A stretch of 64,000 bases of DNA from Plantago elongata (Eukaryota; Streptophyta; Magnoliopsida; Lamiales; Plantaginaceae). Location: the NCBI GenBank assembly GCA_036897095.1, contig JAYMSP010000224.1, positions 1-64,000 of the forward strand, in the 5' to 3' direction. Position numbers and translations under genes: made by a program. Shown one piece after another: positions 63,897 to 64,000 of the stretch (position 1 is its first letter; each line of letters opens with the position of its first letter). The notes under the pieces are model-generated. The model was given only the letters and a program-made list of their open reading frames with translations, had not been told where the DNA came from and made no database searches.

Positions 63897-64000
63897 CTAT
63901 TCTTGGACTTCAATTTCAGTTGGCGGTAGCATGGCAGGTGTGATGTATTCTTGTTCTTCCTTTGGAGGATGAATTGTGACCAGATCTGGTAGAGGAGTAG
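63897..64000 (-). CDS. C-terminal end of an unidentified protein, cut by the window edge
   Basis: The minus frame from the edge to TAG at 63897-63899 encodes 33 residues rich in Pro and Glu (PDLVTIHPPKEEQEYITPAM, then LPPTEIEVQE). The ordered, charged composition and the lack of other stops suggest real coding sequence rather than chance, but it is too short to name a family. The gene would be in the same orientation as the mannosidase and upstream of it. Confidence 0.35.
   Translation of the reverse strand, partial: TPLPDLVTIHPPKEEQEYITPAMLPPTEIEVQE

Overview
This is nuclear DNA of a flowering plant, almost certainly a eudicot. The window holds 16 gene models plus the edge of a 17th. Most are spliced, with short GT-AG introns in AT-rich spacers. 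The families are plant families: SWIB, glycine/proline-rich XYPPX protein, plastid phosphate translocator, augmin subunit 7, two PLS-type PPR proteins, tapetum-type bHLH factors, SEC23 and a GH38 mannosidase. From memory, the order glycine/proline-rich protein, XPT, AUG7 also occurs near At5g17620-At5g17650 of Arabidopsis. I cannot name the species. I read exon borders by hand from splice signals, phase and family conservation; phase closes in every multi-exon model. Where an open frame extends upstream through TTG or GTG, I moved the start to the first sensible ATG.

Layout. 0.7-1.4 kb: SWIB protein (+). 2.5-7.6 kb: tandem pair of glycine/proline-rich proteins (+), each with a leader intron. 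9.1-10.3 kb: intronless XPT (-). 11.4-14.7 kb: AUG7 (+, 9 exons). 15.0-16.3 kb: two-FAS1-domain membrane protein (-), head-to-head with a PPR gene at 16.6-18.8 kb (+). 19.5-20.6 kb: short-chain dehydrogenase (-). 21.7-22.0 kb: small two-span membrane protein (-). 22.8-25.0 kb: EF-hand membrane protein (-). 25.9-27.8 kb: second PPR gene (+). 30.4-37.9 kb: tandem duplication of a bHLH91/89/10-type gene together with its promoter repeats. 39.8-43.2 kb: diverged RFC3-like clamp-loader protein (+, 10 exons). 45.6-52.9 kb: SEC23 (-, 13 exons). 55.7-63.0 kb: lysosomal/vacuolar-type alpha-mannosidase (-, 29 exons). 63.9-64.0 kb: C-terminus of an unidentified gene (-).

The genes are unlinked housekeeping and developmental functions, not a pathway or operon. 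Mobile DNA is limited to small DNA elements: a 914-bp hAT-type non-autonomous element with an 8-bp target duplication, a 318-bp inverted-repeat element carrying a minisatellite, small foldback elements, and two possible tRNA-derived SINE fragments. I saw no LTR element, virus-like element, CRISPR array, tRNA or rRNA gene.

I found no clear previously undescribed system. The items most worth a second look are the duplicated splice acceptor in AUG7, the tandem bHLH duplication whose second copy has a stop codon moved across its last intron, the RFC3-like protein that has lost the SRC motif, and the GC-AG intron plus frame-neutral tandem donors in the mannosidase gene.
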